In this document: piece by piece, positions 1-9,814 of the stretch
Position numbering within the stretch: position 1 is the stretch's first letter
Layout: the number at the start of each line of letters is the position of its first letter
Assembly (NCBI GenBank): GCA_011319805.1
Contig: SJRY01000098.1
Coordinates: 1-53,810 of the forward strand
Source: Macrocybe gigantea
Taxonomy: Eukaryota; Basidiomycota; Agaricomycetes; Agaricales; Callistosporiaceae
Direction of reading: 5' to 3'
Length of the DNA stretch: 53,810 bases
The notes under the pieces: model-generated
Told to the model about the DNA's origin: nothing
The model's input: only the letters and a program-made list of their open reading frames with translations
Database searches by the model: none
Position numbers and translations under genes: made by a program

Positions 1-1409
1 ACCAGACTGAAGGGAGATACATAGAGGGCTGCACTGCCCTGTTCTCTCGTGCCCGCGCTCGAGCTATGGGACTCGAGCTCATGCATACTCACTCGCTCGA
101 GCACTGTCCCCCAACCCCAGAGGGCCAGCTGTGGTCAATTCCATGTAAATGGTCCAAAAGGACCTATAACAATGCTGTTGCAGAGTTTGCGATTCGCATA
201 CCGCTTGGTCAGTGCTTTGGTCACTGACCCAACTGTTTTAAGATTGTCCAGGTTGCCCTGGACGATCTCCGCTACAGAACGGCAGTCACCCGCTGCCTGG
301 ATCTGGAATGAAAGCACCTGCAGCCTTATTAGATGTCAGGTACTTAATGAACCAGTGACGCACAAAGGCGTCAAACTGGCGTTCGGTTGGTCTGTGCCAG
401 TTATGGCACTGAGTCATGACGTGGACGGAGTCCTCAGCCCCTCATCTGCAAGAGCATAAATCGCTCTCGACAAAATTAAACCGTGCCCGATATGCATTGA
501 TCGGAGCGTGGCCGCATGCAAGACGTGAGCAGCGAGCGTAGAGCTCATTATCTGTCACTAACTTCATGAAGCCCATTCTCTTCCGAGAGGGGCGTTCATA
601 GGAATTTGGCTTTCCTGCTTCGTGAAAACGAAATGTGGAAGCACCAATATATTTCTTGTTCCAGAATTCTGGAACCAAGTGCTATGCATATCATCGTCTG
701 CCTCCCTTCGAAGGCCATCGGTGGTATAAAGGGGATGAAACCCCAGTGGAACATTCAGGCTTCGAGCGAACTCGTGAGCCTCGACTTGTATTGCCCACTT
801 CCATTTGGAAGGGACGTGCCAGAATTCAATCCGGCGCTGCTCGGACTCTGAGAGCCAAGCTTTCAATGATCTACAAAGTGCAATAGAATGCGACTGCACA
901 GAGTGGGGATTGCAATCAATGATGCGATTAATCGCATTCATCGAATCCAGAAAGCACACGATGGAGTCAACTCCATCTTGTGTGATAGCCTTTTGGATTG
1001 CCATTCGCAATCCAATAAGCTCGGCATCATCGCTCGTTGATTTGCCAACAGGCTGACGAATTTCGAAAACCAGCCTGCCCTCGCGATAAACACGCGAAGC
1101 TGACACAGACTGCTTAAATGGCACTTCTGCTTTCGCAGGCATGGAGCCATCACTACTCACATAAGAGCAATCATGCTGGGTCGAACACTGGGTAAGTGTT
1201 TGATCCAGCGATGCACGATAAGCCTTGACCGAGTCCTCGTCTCGGCCAAGTAACTTATGAATCTCAAAGCGACTGTCAAACTCATCGACAAGCTGCCTGC
1301 CCGGGTTATTTGCATCCGCAAAATAATCCGTGGTTAAAAAGAGTGGTGGTTTCAGATCCACCAAATCCTTGAGTGGGGACTTAAGTGCAGAACGCTGTCT
1401 GTCTGACAT
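1..1409 (-). mobile_element. LINE copy L1 (Tad1-like, alpha), 5'-truncated 3' end
   Basis: Non-LTR retrotransposon fragment on the minus strand. It starts (5') at 1409, inside ORF2 just upstream of the RNase H region, and runs through the 3' UTR to the window edge, so its poly(A) lies outside. The 3' UTR (1-286) matches those at 8050-8424 and 28139-28513. The junction at 1409 abuts Copia sequence, so L1 was inserted into the Copia element. The downstream target duplication cannot be seen. 5' truncation is normal for target-primed reverse transcription. Confidence 0.85.
287..1409 (-). pseudogene. LINE ORF2 C-terminal fragment: RNase H and terminal zinc-knuckle region (L1)
   Basis: Minus-strand remnant of the LINE polyprotein. 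The RNase H core shows the three acidic motifs in order: 'SYVSSDGS', 'SDDAELIGLR' and 'VCFLDSMNAI'. It is followed by a cysteine/histidine tail (CSC...H...C pattern) typical of the end of ORF2 in APE-type LINEs. The frame breaks near 661, where one C is missing compared with the copy at 10860, so the tail is in another frame. There is no RT or endonuclease. Non-functional fragment; RNase H would have removed RNA from the cDNA hybrid in an intact element. Confidence 0.8.
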
Positions 1410-2283
1410 TCTTCATAAAGTCTGCTTCCTCTGGAGTCTGAGGTGCCATTGCCTTGGAAAGGTTAAGACCTGTCATCATAGATATCTTGACAGGCTTGCA
1501 ATCTGCCATCCCATAGTGCTCCAGTGTGTTTAAGATGTACTGCTTCTGGGAAAGTACAATGGTCTGCTTCTGCCTATCTCTGATAATCTCCACACCCAAT
1601 AAGAAAGTGCTTGGTCCCAAGTCTCTGATTTTGAAGTGTCTAGACAGCTCTGCAACTACTTTGTCAATGGCAGCAGTGTTCTTTGAAGCCAGTGTGATGT
1701 CATCAATGTAAATGGGAACAATGACCTTTACCTCCCCCTTGACATAGAGGTAGATAGAGCAGTCAGATTCGAGTCGTTTGAATCCCATAGATAATAAGAC
1801 GGAGTGTAGCTTCTTGTTCCACTGTCTGGCAGACTGTTTAAGCCCATAAAGTAATTTGTAGAGTTTGCAGACTTGGTTTGGACCACCTTGGTGAAACCCC
1901 TCTGGTTGAACCATATAAATCTCTTCCTCCAAATTGCCATTAGGAAAGGCAGAGGTAACATCTACAGAACGAAGTTCCATGTCCTCAATACCAGCTATGG
2001 CTAGGATAAGTCTCAAGGCAGCAGGGTGAAATGTGGGGGCAAAGACTTCAGTATAGTTAATGCCAGGTCTCTGACTGAAACCTTTAGCAACACATCGAGC
2101 TTTGTAGCACTCAATCGAGCCATCTGCATTGCATTTAACCTTGAAAACCCATCCACAACCAATAGCCTTCTTTCCTGGAGGCAAGTCCACAATCTCCCAT
2201 GTCCCATGTCCCATAAGAGACATAATCTCTTCATTACATGCTTCCTGCCACTTGTGAGCATCTGGACATTGCATAGCTTGCTT
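1410..2283 (-). pseudogene. Copia retrotransposon reverse transcriptase (Copia-1, 3' piece)
   Basis: Minus-strand RVT_2-type Copia reverse transcriptase. Recognisable landmarks in order are 'WKIVDLP'-like 'TWEIVDLPPGKKAIGCGW', 'FKVKCNADGS', 'YTEVFAPT', 'VDVTSAFPNGNLEEEIYM', 'LYGLKQSARQWN' and the catalytic box 'IYIDDITLAS'. The consensus 'AFLNG/L' appears as 'AFPNG'. The frame stays open for about 290 codons, then L1 truncates it at 1410. Its upstream part continues at 3518-3689 on the far side of LINE L2. The RNase H and 3' LTR are missing because of L1. Confidence 0.9.
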
Positions 2284-3517
2284 TTTTTTTTTTTTGCTTA
2301 AATCAACAATTTATAAAGCAGTGCTCGATGGCAGTCTGCTTGTAAATACATGAGGGTACCTATGATAAATACAACTAGTCCGAGTACAACCAGACTGAGG
2401 GGATATACATAGAGGGCACACTTACCCTGTTGTCTCCTACCTGTGCGTGTGCCACTAAGGCATGTGCTCATGCTGACTCGCTCGCTCGGCCCGCATCCTC
2501 CAGCTCCTAAGAGCCAGATGTAGTCAGTTCCATGTAAAGGGTCCAAAAGGGCCCATATTAACAGGTGTCGCAGAGTCTGCGATATGCAATGAAGCTTAGT
2601 GTTCACTTTTGTCAAACACCATGTTGAATTGATGCTCTAGGTCCCCCAGCCCGAAGGCCAGCTGTGGTTCCTTCCAAGGAGCCATAACCTGAGTATCCCT
2701 GCTGTGAAGAGGCAGTTACCTGCCCCCCGGATCTGGGATAAAAGCACCTGCCGCCTTATTCGATGTGAGGTACTTAACAAACCAGGAATGCACAAAGGTG
2801 TCATACTGGTGTTTGGTTGGTCTGTCCCAGTTATAGCACAGAGTCATAACATGGACAGAGTCCTCAGGCCTATGTCTGCAAGAGCATTCATCGCTCTCTA
2901 CAAAATTGAACTGTACTCAATATGCATTGATCAGTGCGTGTCCACATGCAATGTGACAGCACCGAGCGAACAGCTCGTTGCCTGTCACCAACTTCATGAA
3001 ACCCGTTCTTTTATGAAGCGGGCACTCATAGGACTCTGGTTTCCCTGCATCGTGAAAACAGAACATAGAGGCACCAATGCATCTCTTGATTCCAGACTCA
3101 TGGAACCAAGAGGTATGCATTTCATCATCTGCCTCCTTCTGGAGCATCAGTAGTATAAAAGGGACGAAGTTCCTGAGGGATGTCGAGGCCATGCGCTGAC
3201 TCGTGTGCTTCGACTTGGATAGCCCACTTCCAGGAGGAAGGGACATGCCAGAATGCGATCTGGTGCAGCTCGGACTGGGCAAACCAAGTATGCAATGAAG
3301 TGCACAGTGCAATAGAATGCGACTGCACAGAGTGAGGGTTGCAATCAACAATGCAATTAATTGCATTCATCGAGTCGAGGAAGCACGCGATGGATGTAAC
3401 TCCATCCTGTATAATAGCCTTTTGAATTGACATATGCAATCCAATCAGCTCAGAGTCATCACTTGTCACTTTACCGACAGGCTGACGAGTTTCGAAAACA
3501 AGTATATTGCCTCGGTA
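2284..3517 (-). mobile_element. LINE copy L2 (beta), 5'-truncated, with perfect 13-bp target duplication
   Basis: Minus-strand LINE: poly(A) seen as the T-run ending at 2295, 3' UTR to about 2700, then degraded ORF2 C-terminus and RNase H up to 3517. It is flanked by the exact duplication GCATAGCTTGCTT at 2271-2283 and 3518-3530. When L2 is removed, the Copia reading frame closes up ('...LSTYKQAMQCPDAHKW'), which confirms insertion by target-primed reverse transcription. The RNase H frame is only partly open (3125-3469). The 3' stem-loop at 2317-2340 has AGCAG/CTGCT arms. Confidence 0.93.
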
Positions 3518-3689
3518 GCATAGCTTGCTTATAAGTGCTCAGATTTGCACCTTCAGCTAGACCAGCAAATTGGACATCCACAAAACTAGCTTCTTCATCA
3601 GGATTAGGATCAGGATCCTCATGAATTGAGTCTTTTAAATCAGAATCATCTCGAACTGGTGGTGGAGCAGGTCTGATGACCTACCAATT
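3518..3689 (-). pseudogene. Copia-1, linker between integrase and reverse transcriptase
   Basis: Minus-strand continuation of the Copia polyprotein upstream of the RT. It encodes an acidic linker including 'DPDPNPDEEASFVDV' and 'FAGLAEGANLSTY', which leads in frame into the RT piece at 2283. A TAG interrupts the tryptophan pair ('NW*VI'), where the plus-strand Copia piece at 35700 has 'NWWVI'. The last 15 bases (3675-3689) match, inverted and with one transition, the last 15 bases of the Copia piece ending at 35718. This marks a shared insertion site. Confidence 0.75.
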
Positions 3690-3981
3690 TGATCGACACC
3701 TCTTTCCACAATGCCCATTTGTAAATAAGTATAAACAACTCACCTTCATCGTCCTTATTGCTCTACACTGTCATCGACTGGGCCAATCTTGTATCAAGTT
3801 GCAGACCCGAGTTCCCTTAACTCTTGAGCACTTTTATCTTTCATATCACGAAAATCAGCTGAAAATCAACCGACCTATTAGAGTTTTCTATGAGCGATGA
3901 CCCACTCAATATTGTCGGCAGCAGCGGTCATGCACCACTCAACCCGCACCCAGGATGGCCCTCCACTGGCCCATCCCACTG
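3690..3981 (+). mobile_element. LINE copy L3 (beta), 5' end: 5' UTR and start of ORF1
   Basis: Plus-strand 5' end of a LINE, matching the 5' UTRs at 4905, 23340 (minus) and 36896. The conserved core 'CTCTTTCC...AAATCAGCTGAAAATC' is followed by the ORF1 start ATG at 3893-3895 ('MSDDPLNIVG'). ORF1 is cut at about 3981 by the tRNA-bearing segment and resumes at about 9893. L3 later continues at 30825, 32871 and 34769, which makes it the oldest framework of the nest. The sequence is CpG-poor compared with the alpha copies. Confidence 0.8.
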
Positions 3982-4140
3982 TTAAACAGAAAAGATGTTC
4001 TGACTGGGGATTGAACCCAGGACCTCCTGGACATATACCAGTAGCTCTACCACTGAGCTATCAGGTCTGATGGATCAACTTAGAAGTTGTATTTACAACC
4101 ACCTCATCCTATATACCTTCACCCTGAGACACTATTTGGT
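3982..4140. repeat. Left half of an unclassified ~234-bp insert carrying a tRNA-like sequence
   Basis: This 159-bp stretch is not LINE and not LTR. With 9815-9892 (the other side of Gypsy-1) it forms one segment of about 234 bp lying between two parts of LINE L3 ORF1. It contains the tRNA-like cloverleaf at 3996-4067 on the minus strand. I found no terminal inverted repeats, no poly(A), and no clear target duplication around it. It could be a decayed tRNA-derived SINE. Confidence 0.5.
3996..4067 (-). tRNA. tRNA-like sequence, probably a pseudogene or SINE head
   Basis: On the minus strand the 72 nt fold as a cloverleaf. The D stem is GCTC/GAGC, and the T arm is CTGGG-TTCAATC-CCCAG with a canonical loop. 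The anticodon stem has four of five pairs. The A box (TAGCTCAGTGGTAG) and B box (GGTTCAATCC) are good. Against function: the acceptor stem has two mismatches of seven, and the anticodon loop TATATGT lacks U33 (A instead). I therefore read it as tRNA-derived rather than a working tRNA. It sits inside a transposon-flanked insert. Confidence 0.5.
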
Positions 4141-4356
4141 TGTAAGCTTGGACGCTTACAATGTGACCGATGTGATCATATGGTCATGGGATGTCATGGA
4201 TGATAGCGATGGGGGGATGACACCTTCTCTGGGGATCTCTGACCCTTTTCCTCGACTGTCTTATACCTTTCCGAATGCCTCCAATCATACCCTCTGCTTG
4301 TTGTTCTGTTCGGGTTTTGACGACCTTGGTTTTCCTTCCAAAAAGGGGGGTTTTCA
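4141..4356 (+). repeat. 5' LTR of Gypsy-1
   Basis: 216 bp, starting TGTAAGCTTGGACGC and ending GGGGTTTTCA. It aligns without gaps to the 3' LTR at 9599-9814. It is preceded by the target duplication TTGGT at 4136-4140. No primer binding site beginning TGG is evident right after it (CTTTTTGAACAAC). Confidence 0.88.
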
Positions 4357-4513
4357 CTTTTTGAACAACAACGCTGAAAACCTTCTCCCCATCCCCATCT
4401 CACAGCAGATTTCTTCTCGCTAGAGGAACCAGTCACTGAGGGGTGCCCTTGGTTGTTTCAATGAATGAATGCTGTTGCTCCCCACAAGGGAACACATTGG
4501 AATTTTACAGAAA

Positions 4514-4904
4514 TGACGTCTCGTGAACAGAGACGCGCATATAGCGACCTCAACACTGGATTTCACACCCTTCTCATCTCCAACTCTGTTAATGCCTGCT
4601 TCTTCTTCATCTCCACCCGCTCCTCAATGCTCATCTCCACGCTCATCTCCACCCCCTCTGCAATGCTGTCATACCCATAGAAAAAGGTTTTCCTCATCAT
4701 CATCTTCAGAATCACCATCTCCCTCACAGCGACCCTCTAGAGCAAGGACGATAGTGAGCCAAATACTACAATATGCTATGGTTTTCCAGTCGGCGCCAAA
4801 CAAGCTGCCTGCCCTGACTCCGGGCATTCTCAGCACTCGTGTTTTGCATGATTTCAAGTGCTGTCTCCTGTTCTACTTTGACGAGAAGGAGGTCCAAGGC
4901 GCTT
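4514..4904 (+). pseudogene. Gypsy-1 gag N-terminal remnant
   Basis: Remnant of the structural Gag protein. ATG at 4514 opens 'MTSREQRRAYSDL...', then the better frame shifts to the one containing serine/proline-rich sequence and 'LTPGILSTRVLHDFKCC...YFDEKEV' (about 4810-4895). I recognise this as the start of the capsid region of fungal Gypsy elements. At least one frameshift lies in the Ser/Pro-rich part. LINE L4 cuts it at about 4904, and the capsid remainder and zinc knuckle are lost. Confidence 0.55.
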
Positions 4905-5095
4905 CTCTTTCCACAACCCCCACTTGTAAACAACTGTAAACAACTCTCACAAATCGCACTCCTCGTTCTACGGTGACAACACTTGGGACGATCTTTGATC
5001 AGGTTGCAGATCCGGATACCTACATCCTTGAGCACTCCCTGTTCTTAAAATCGCGAAAATCGGCTGAAAATCCACCGATTTATTAGAGTTTTTCA
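4905..5095 (+). promoter_or_regulatory. LINE 5' UTR (presumed internal promoter)
   Basis: This region is conserved at the start of L3, L4, L6 and L11 and ends in 'CGAAAATCGGCTGAAAATC...TTATTAGAGTTTTTC' just before the ORF1 ATG. LINEs carry their promoter inside the 5' UTR. The repeated CGAAAATC / TGAAAATC words are visible, but no specific factor site can be named. Confidence 0.5.
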
Positions 5096-6084
5096 ATGAG
5101 CGATGATCCGCTCAACATTGTTGGCGGCGGTGGGCCTCCACCGCTAAATCCGCACCCTGGGCGGACCTCCTCAGGCCCCTCTCGACCCCCCGCTCCTTCC
5201 CCCTCGGGGGACAGGAGCCTTCTCTTCCAAGGCGGCGACGGTCTAATGGATACCGACAACGCTGGCCCCTCGAATCGGACTGGGTCTACCGAACCCCCGT
5301 TCCTCCATCTCCGTCGATGCTGTCCACGGAGGCAGCTTATAACGACGATTCTATCGGTATCGCGGTCTTTCCCGAAGGGCATCGGTTCCTTCACGGTGAA
5401 GCAAAGGCCGCCACTGAATCCCTCGCTGCCCTTAAGGATTGGATCCTCAAGGTCGGCAAAGCATCTGTCTCCATCCCGGCGGGCTACCAGTATGCCATCA
5501 CTGAGGGTATTGCGGCCTTGGTCGCTACTGCTGGCGATGTTAACATGTTCTCCATCCCTACTCTTCAGGGACCTCCGCATGAACTCGGAGCGCGCTTGCA
5601 GAGTATTGTAAATGCGCACCTTCCCTCGTGCGGGAAATCAACTCACTTTGCTGATCCCGCCACTCATCACTCCCCTCTGGTACAGTGCAACCGGAGGACT
5701 CACGTTCGAACCAGGGTGCCCCGCCTCCGAGACCGGCTCGGAACCCAAACCGCCCTCCTCCACCCCCTCGCGCGCGATCTCGCTCCCAGACTCCTGGACG
5801 TGGACCGCCTCCTCCGGTCAATAGGGCTACTCACCCATCTTCCGGTAAGCGCTCCTATGCGCAAGCCCTGGCCCAACCGGCCAACACTCCTGCCGAGGCT
5901 ATTGTAGCCCTGGCAAAGACATTCCCACACCTCCCCGCAGAGAAGATTGTCTCCTTGCAAAAGGAAGCAACCGGGGAGCCATCTGGACCACCTAAGAAGA
6001 AGGCGAAGTCCACTTCTCACGGACCATCCATCGTAACGTCCGGGTCAGTTACTCTTTTCCGGCTGACAACGATTCTGTTGCCGC
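5096..6084 (+). pseudogene. LINE ORF1 protein, N-terminal two thirds (L4)
   Basis: ORF1 is the LINE's RNA-binding chaperone. It starts 'MSDDPLNIVGGGGPPPLNPHP' at 5096, with a Gly/Pro-rich N-terminus. A frameshift near 5295 moves the frame to the segment 'LSTEAAYNDDSIGIAVFPEG...' (5317 on). A second shift near 5680 moves to 'PEDSRSNQGAPPPRP...NRPPPPPRARSRSQ' and 'YAQALAQPANTPAEAIVALAK'. It is fused to ORF2 at about 6085. The C-terminal zinc knuckles seen in L6 (14320-14480) are deleted here. Confidence 0.75.
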
Positions 6085-8049
6085 CGGAGCTCTCCAGAGT
6101 TCGATGCTGACGTGGGAGTTGGTCAAGGCTCTGCACTCTCCCCAGTATTGTCAGCGCTTTACTTGGCGCCAGTACTGAAACTTTACCAGAAAGCTGGTGA
6201 TATGCCAGTAATCATGTCATTCATCGATGACGGACTGATCATCGCTCAGTCCAAATCCACATCGGACAATGTTCCGAAGCTGCAGAGGGCTTATGCCTCT
6301 GTGCATAACCTCTTCACTGACTTCGGTCTTGTTGTAGAACACAACAAGACTGAACTACAGCACTTTTCGCGCAATAGTATGGACCCTCATCCGTCTATTG
6401 ACTTGGGTTTTGCTCCATTTACGGGCAATACCCTGCTTCGACCCAAGGATGTCTGGCGATACCTTGGCTTCTTCTTGGACACGCGCCTCTCGTTTAAGGA
6501 GCATGTTCGATTCTATGCCACAAAGGCCCTGACTACAGCCAGAGCCTTTCAGATGTTAGGCAACTCTGTCCGAGGCTTATCCCCTCAACAAAAACGCATT
6601 CTCTACTTGTCGTGCGCGCGTCCCATCGCAACATACGGCTGTTTATTGTGGAACTTCAATGGCATGCGTAATGTCGCACTGTTGAAACAACTATGCCAAA
6701 TGCAGCGCAAAGCATGCATTTGGATTAATGGACAGTTTCACACCACTCCTGAGGGTGCAGCTGAGACAATGGCTTGCGTCGAACCTATCGGCGCGTTCAT
6801 TAAAAGACTGAAAGTCGGCTCGTCTGCCCGCTTAGCTAACTCCAATCTGAGGCATGCCCTCAGATCCATTAGTACGCCCGCCTCAGTTGGGGGTGACCCA
6901 TCTAAAGTGAGAAATCTCGCTTCTTTGTCAGACGGACAGCGTTCTGCGCTTAAGTCCCCACTCAAGGATTTGGTGGATCTGAAACCACCACTCTTTCTAA
7001 CCACGGATTATTTTGCTGATGCAAATAACCCGGGCAGGCGGCTTGTCAATGAGTTTGGCAGTCGCTTTGAGATCCATAAGTTACTGGGCTGAGATGAGGA
7101 CTCGGTCAAGGCTTACCGCGCATCGCTGGATCAAACACTTACCCAGTGTTCGACCCAGCATGATTGCTCTTATGTGAGTAGTGATGGCTCCGTGCCTGTG
7201 AAAGCAGAAGTGCCACTTAAGCAGTCTGTGTCAGCTTCGCGTGTTTATCGCGAGGGCAGGTTGGTCTCCGAGATTTGTCAGCCAGTTGGTAAATCAACGA
7301 GCGACGATGCTGAGCTCATTGGGTTGCGAATGGCAATCCAAAAGGCTATCGCACAAGATGGAGTTAATTCTGTCATGTGCTTTTTAGATTCGATGAATGC
7401 AATTAATCGCATCATCGATTGCAACCCTCACTCTGTGCAGTCACATTCTATTGCACTTTGTGCATCATTGAAAGCTTGGCTCTCTGAGTCCGAGCAACGC
7501 CGGATTGAATTCTGGCACGTCCCTTCCAAATGGAAGTGGGCAATACAAGTCGAGGCTCACGAGCTTGCCCGGAGCCTGGATGTTCCCCTGGGACGTCGTC
7601 CCCTCTATACCACCGATGGCCTTCGAAAGGAGGCTGACGATGATATGCATAGCACTTGGTTCCAGAATTCTGGGAACAAGAAATACATTGGTGCTTCCAC
7701 ATTTCGTTTTCACGAAGCAGGAAAGCCAAATTCCTATGAACGCCCCTCTCGGAAGAGAACGGGCTTCATGAAGTTAGTGACAGAGAACGAGCTTTTTGCT
7801 CGCTGCGCACGACTTGCATGCAGCCATGCCCCGATCAATGCGTATTGGGCACAGTTTAATTTCATGGAGAGCGACTTATGCTCTTGCAGACGAGGGCCGG
7901 AAGACTCCGTCCACGTCATGACTCAGTGCTGCAACTGGCACAGGCCAACCGAATGCCAGTTCGACGCATTTGTGCGTCACTGGTTTATCAAGTACCTCGC
8001 ATCCAACAAGGCGGCAGGAGCTTTTATCCCGGATCCAGGTGGCGGGTGA
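6085..8049 (+). pseudogene. LINE ORF2 fragment: RT palm, RNase H and C-terminal zinc region (L4)
   Basis: It begins in the RT at 'VGVGQGSALSPVLSALYL' and keeps the catalytic box 'SFIDDGLIIAQS'. A long open stretch runs to 7092, where CGA has become TGA ('KLLG*DEDSVKAY'; the copy at 27179 has CGA). It then reopens at 7174 with RNase H ('MSSDGSVP', 'DDAELIGLR', 'FLDSMNAI') and the CCHC-like tail to 8049. The endonuclease and the first RT motifs are missing. The stop is a CpG-to-TpG change. Confidence 0.85.
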
Positions 8050-8383
8050 CTGCCGCTCTGTAGCGGAGATCGCCCGGGGCAACCTAGGCAATCTTAAAGC
8101 AGCAGGACCAGCGACCGAAGCGCTGATCGAGCACTATGCGAACCGCAAACTTTGCGACAGCATCTGTTATAGGTCCTTTTGGACCTTTTACGTGGAATTG
8201 ACCACAGCTGGCCCCTCGGGGCTGGGGGACGGTGCTCAAGCAAGCGAGTATGCATGAGCTCGGGTCTTTTAGCTCGAGCGCGGGCACGAGAGAGCAGGGC
8301 ATTGTAGCCCTCTATGTATTTTCCTTCAGTCTGGTTTGGATCGGACTCGTCGTATTTATAGTAGGTACCTGTGTGTATTTACA

Positions 8384-8407
8384 AGCGGACTGCCAGCATG
8401 CACCGCT
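8384..8407 (+). promoter_or_regulatory. Conserved LINE 3'-end stem-loop (RT recognition candidate)
   Basis: AGCGG and CCGCT enclose a 14-nt loop beginning ACTGCCA, 17 nt before the poly(A). The same element occurs at the 3' end of every LINE copy here and in the tail of chimera B (41187-41210). In L2 and chimera B both arms change together (AGCAG/CTGCT), which supports base pairing. Stringent LINEs use such a tail for template choice. Confidence 0.6.
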
Positions 8408-8418
8408 ATATAAATTGT

Positions 8419-8445
<27 letters not shown>

Positions 8446-8449
<4 letters not shown>

Positions 8450-9504
8450 GATACGACTGTATTGCAACATTCACTGACTGTCTGGGGGCCGATCTCCAAA
8501 TCGTGCCCTGCAGAACAGACCTCACCACAGAAGGACTGGCCGAGCTCTTCTTCGACAAATGGTACTGTGAAAACGGGTTGCCTTTGGAAATCGTCTCGGA
8601 CCAGGATAAGCTTTTTGTTTCCAAATTCTGGATGGCTTTACACAAGTTGACGGGAGTCAAACTCAAGCTTTGCACTGTGTACCACCCAGAGACAGATGGC
8701 TCGTCCAAGCGAATGAACAAAATGGTGAATCAGTGCCTATGTTTCCATGTCCAAAGGAATCAGAAGGGTTGGGTGAAAGCACTACCCTGGGTACGTTTTC
8801 ATATAATGAGCTCTGTGAATGCCAGTACTGGGTTTTCCCCATTTTATCTCAAGACAGGGCATCAACCGCGGATTATTCCTCTGATGCAGCCGCTCTCACG
8901 GGCAGATCAAATCGAGAGAAACGCTTGTGACTTCTTGAAGGCCTTGGAGATGGACATCCTAGAGGCTCAGGACAACCTCGAGGCCGTAAAGATCAGCCAG
9001 GCATTCCAGGCCAACAAAGGCTGTGTGCCCAAGCGTTTCTTCAACATAGGGGACAGGGTGCACCTCATGACATTCCATCATCGGCAGGAATTCAAGAAGG
9101 CGGGGGAGCATCGAGTTGCGAAATTCATGCCCCGATACACAGTGCATAAAATAATGGCTAAGCACCCTGAATTCTCTACATACACATTGGATATTGCTGA
9201 TAAAAACATTTACCCTGTTTTCCATGCTCGAGAACTCGCTCCGTTTACAGAAAATGATGATGACAAATTTCCTGATCGACATTGCGAATGGCCTGCACCT
9301 ATCATTATGGAGGAAGGGGACAAAGAATACTTCATGGATGCAATTGTCGACTCGAAGAAATGCGGGCGTGGCAGCAAGGGATGCAAGTTCCTTGTCCAAT
9401 GGGCAGGATATGGGCCTGATGAAGACCAATGGCTGAACAGAGAAGACATCGAAGAAATGCAGGCGTTGGACGAGTGGTTGAGGTTTCACCCTGATGATGC
9501 ATAA
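8446..9504 (+). CDS. Gypsy-1 integrase C-terminal two thirds with chromodomain
   Basis: The reading frame is open directly from the LINE poly(A) ('EGYDCIATFTDCLGADLQ') to TAA at 9502-9504. The integrase core shows the first Asp in 'FTDCLGAD' and the second in 'IVSDQDKLF'. The position of the third acidic residue reads 'DGSSKRMNK', where Gypsy integrases usually have Glu; AAG instead of GAG would abolish catalysis. The C-terminus carries a chromodomain ('EYFMDAIVD...KFLVQWAGYGPDEDQWLNRED'), the mark of chromoviruses, which steers integration to modified chromatin. The zinc-binding N-terminus is lost. Confidence 0.92.
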
Positions 9505-9598
9505 CCCCACCCCGATAGCTTTTTCCTTGACATGTCGTTGAGGTTTTCTAATGCACCCGGCAGTTGGGGGGGGCGTTTGTTCTCGGAGGTCGGAAGAG

Positions 9599-9814
9599 TG
9601 TAAGCTTGGATGCTTACAACATGACTGACATGATCATGTGGTCACGGGATGTCATGGATGATGGTGATGGGGGGATGACACCTTCTCTGGGGATCTCTGA
9701 CCCTTTTCCTTGACCGTCTTGCACCTTCCTGAACACCTCCAATCATACCCTCTGCTTGTTGTTCTGTTCGGGTTTTGACGACCTTGGTTTTCCTCCCAAA
9801 AAGGGGGGTTTTCA
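9599..9814 (+). repeat. 3' LTR of Gypsy-1
   Basis: 216 bp, TGTAAGCTTGGATGC...TTTTCA, followed by the target duplication TTGGT (9815-9819). A G-run at 9566-9573 and the purine stretch GGAGGTCGGAAGAG lie just upstream as polypurine-tract candidates. It differs from the 5' LTR only by C/T and A/G changes. Confidence 0.88.

Larger units (their letters stand above)
4905..8445 (+). mobile_element. LINE copy L4 (alpha), 5'-complete, large internal deletion, poly(A) 8425-8445
   Basis: It starts with the family 5' end (CTTCTCTTTCCACAACCCCC). The layout is 5' UTR to 5095, ORF1 from 5096, ORF1 joined to mid-RT of ORF2 at about 6085-6092, then RT C-terminus, RNase H, 3' UTR (8050-8424) and A21. Its left flank is Gypsy gag and its right flank is Gypsy integrase, with no target duplication. 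The ORF1/ORF2 junction shows the shared hexamer CTCTCC. A single deletion between two plus-strand LINEs, one in gag and one in pol, would explain both losses (inference). Confidence 0.85.
4141..9814 (+). mobile_element. Gypsy-1: chromodomain Gypsy LTR retrotransposon, internally deleted
   Basis: LTRs 4141-4356 and 9599-9814 (216 bp each, TG...CA) are flanked by the 5-bp duplication TTGGT (4136-4140 and 9815-9819). The interior keeps the gag N-terminus (4514-4904) and the integrase with chromodomain (8446-9504). The rest of gag, protease, RT, RNase H and the integrase N-terminus are gone, replaced by LINE L4 (4905-8445). The LTRs differ at about 19 sites, all transitions, which indicates an old insertion with CpG decay. 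It is non-autonomous now. Confidence 0.9.

Noticed and set aside
3996..4067. A functional host tRNA gene
   Set aside because: No U33 in the anticodon loop, two acceptor-stem mismatches, and a location inside a transposon-flanked insert.
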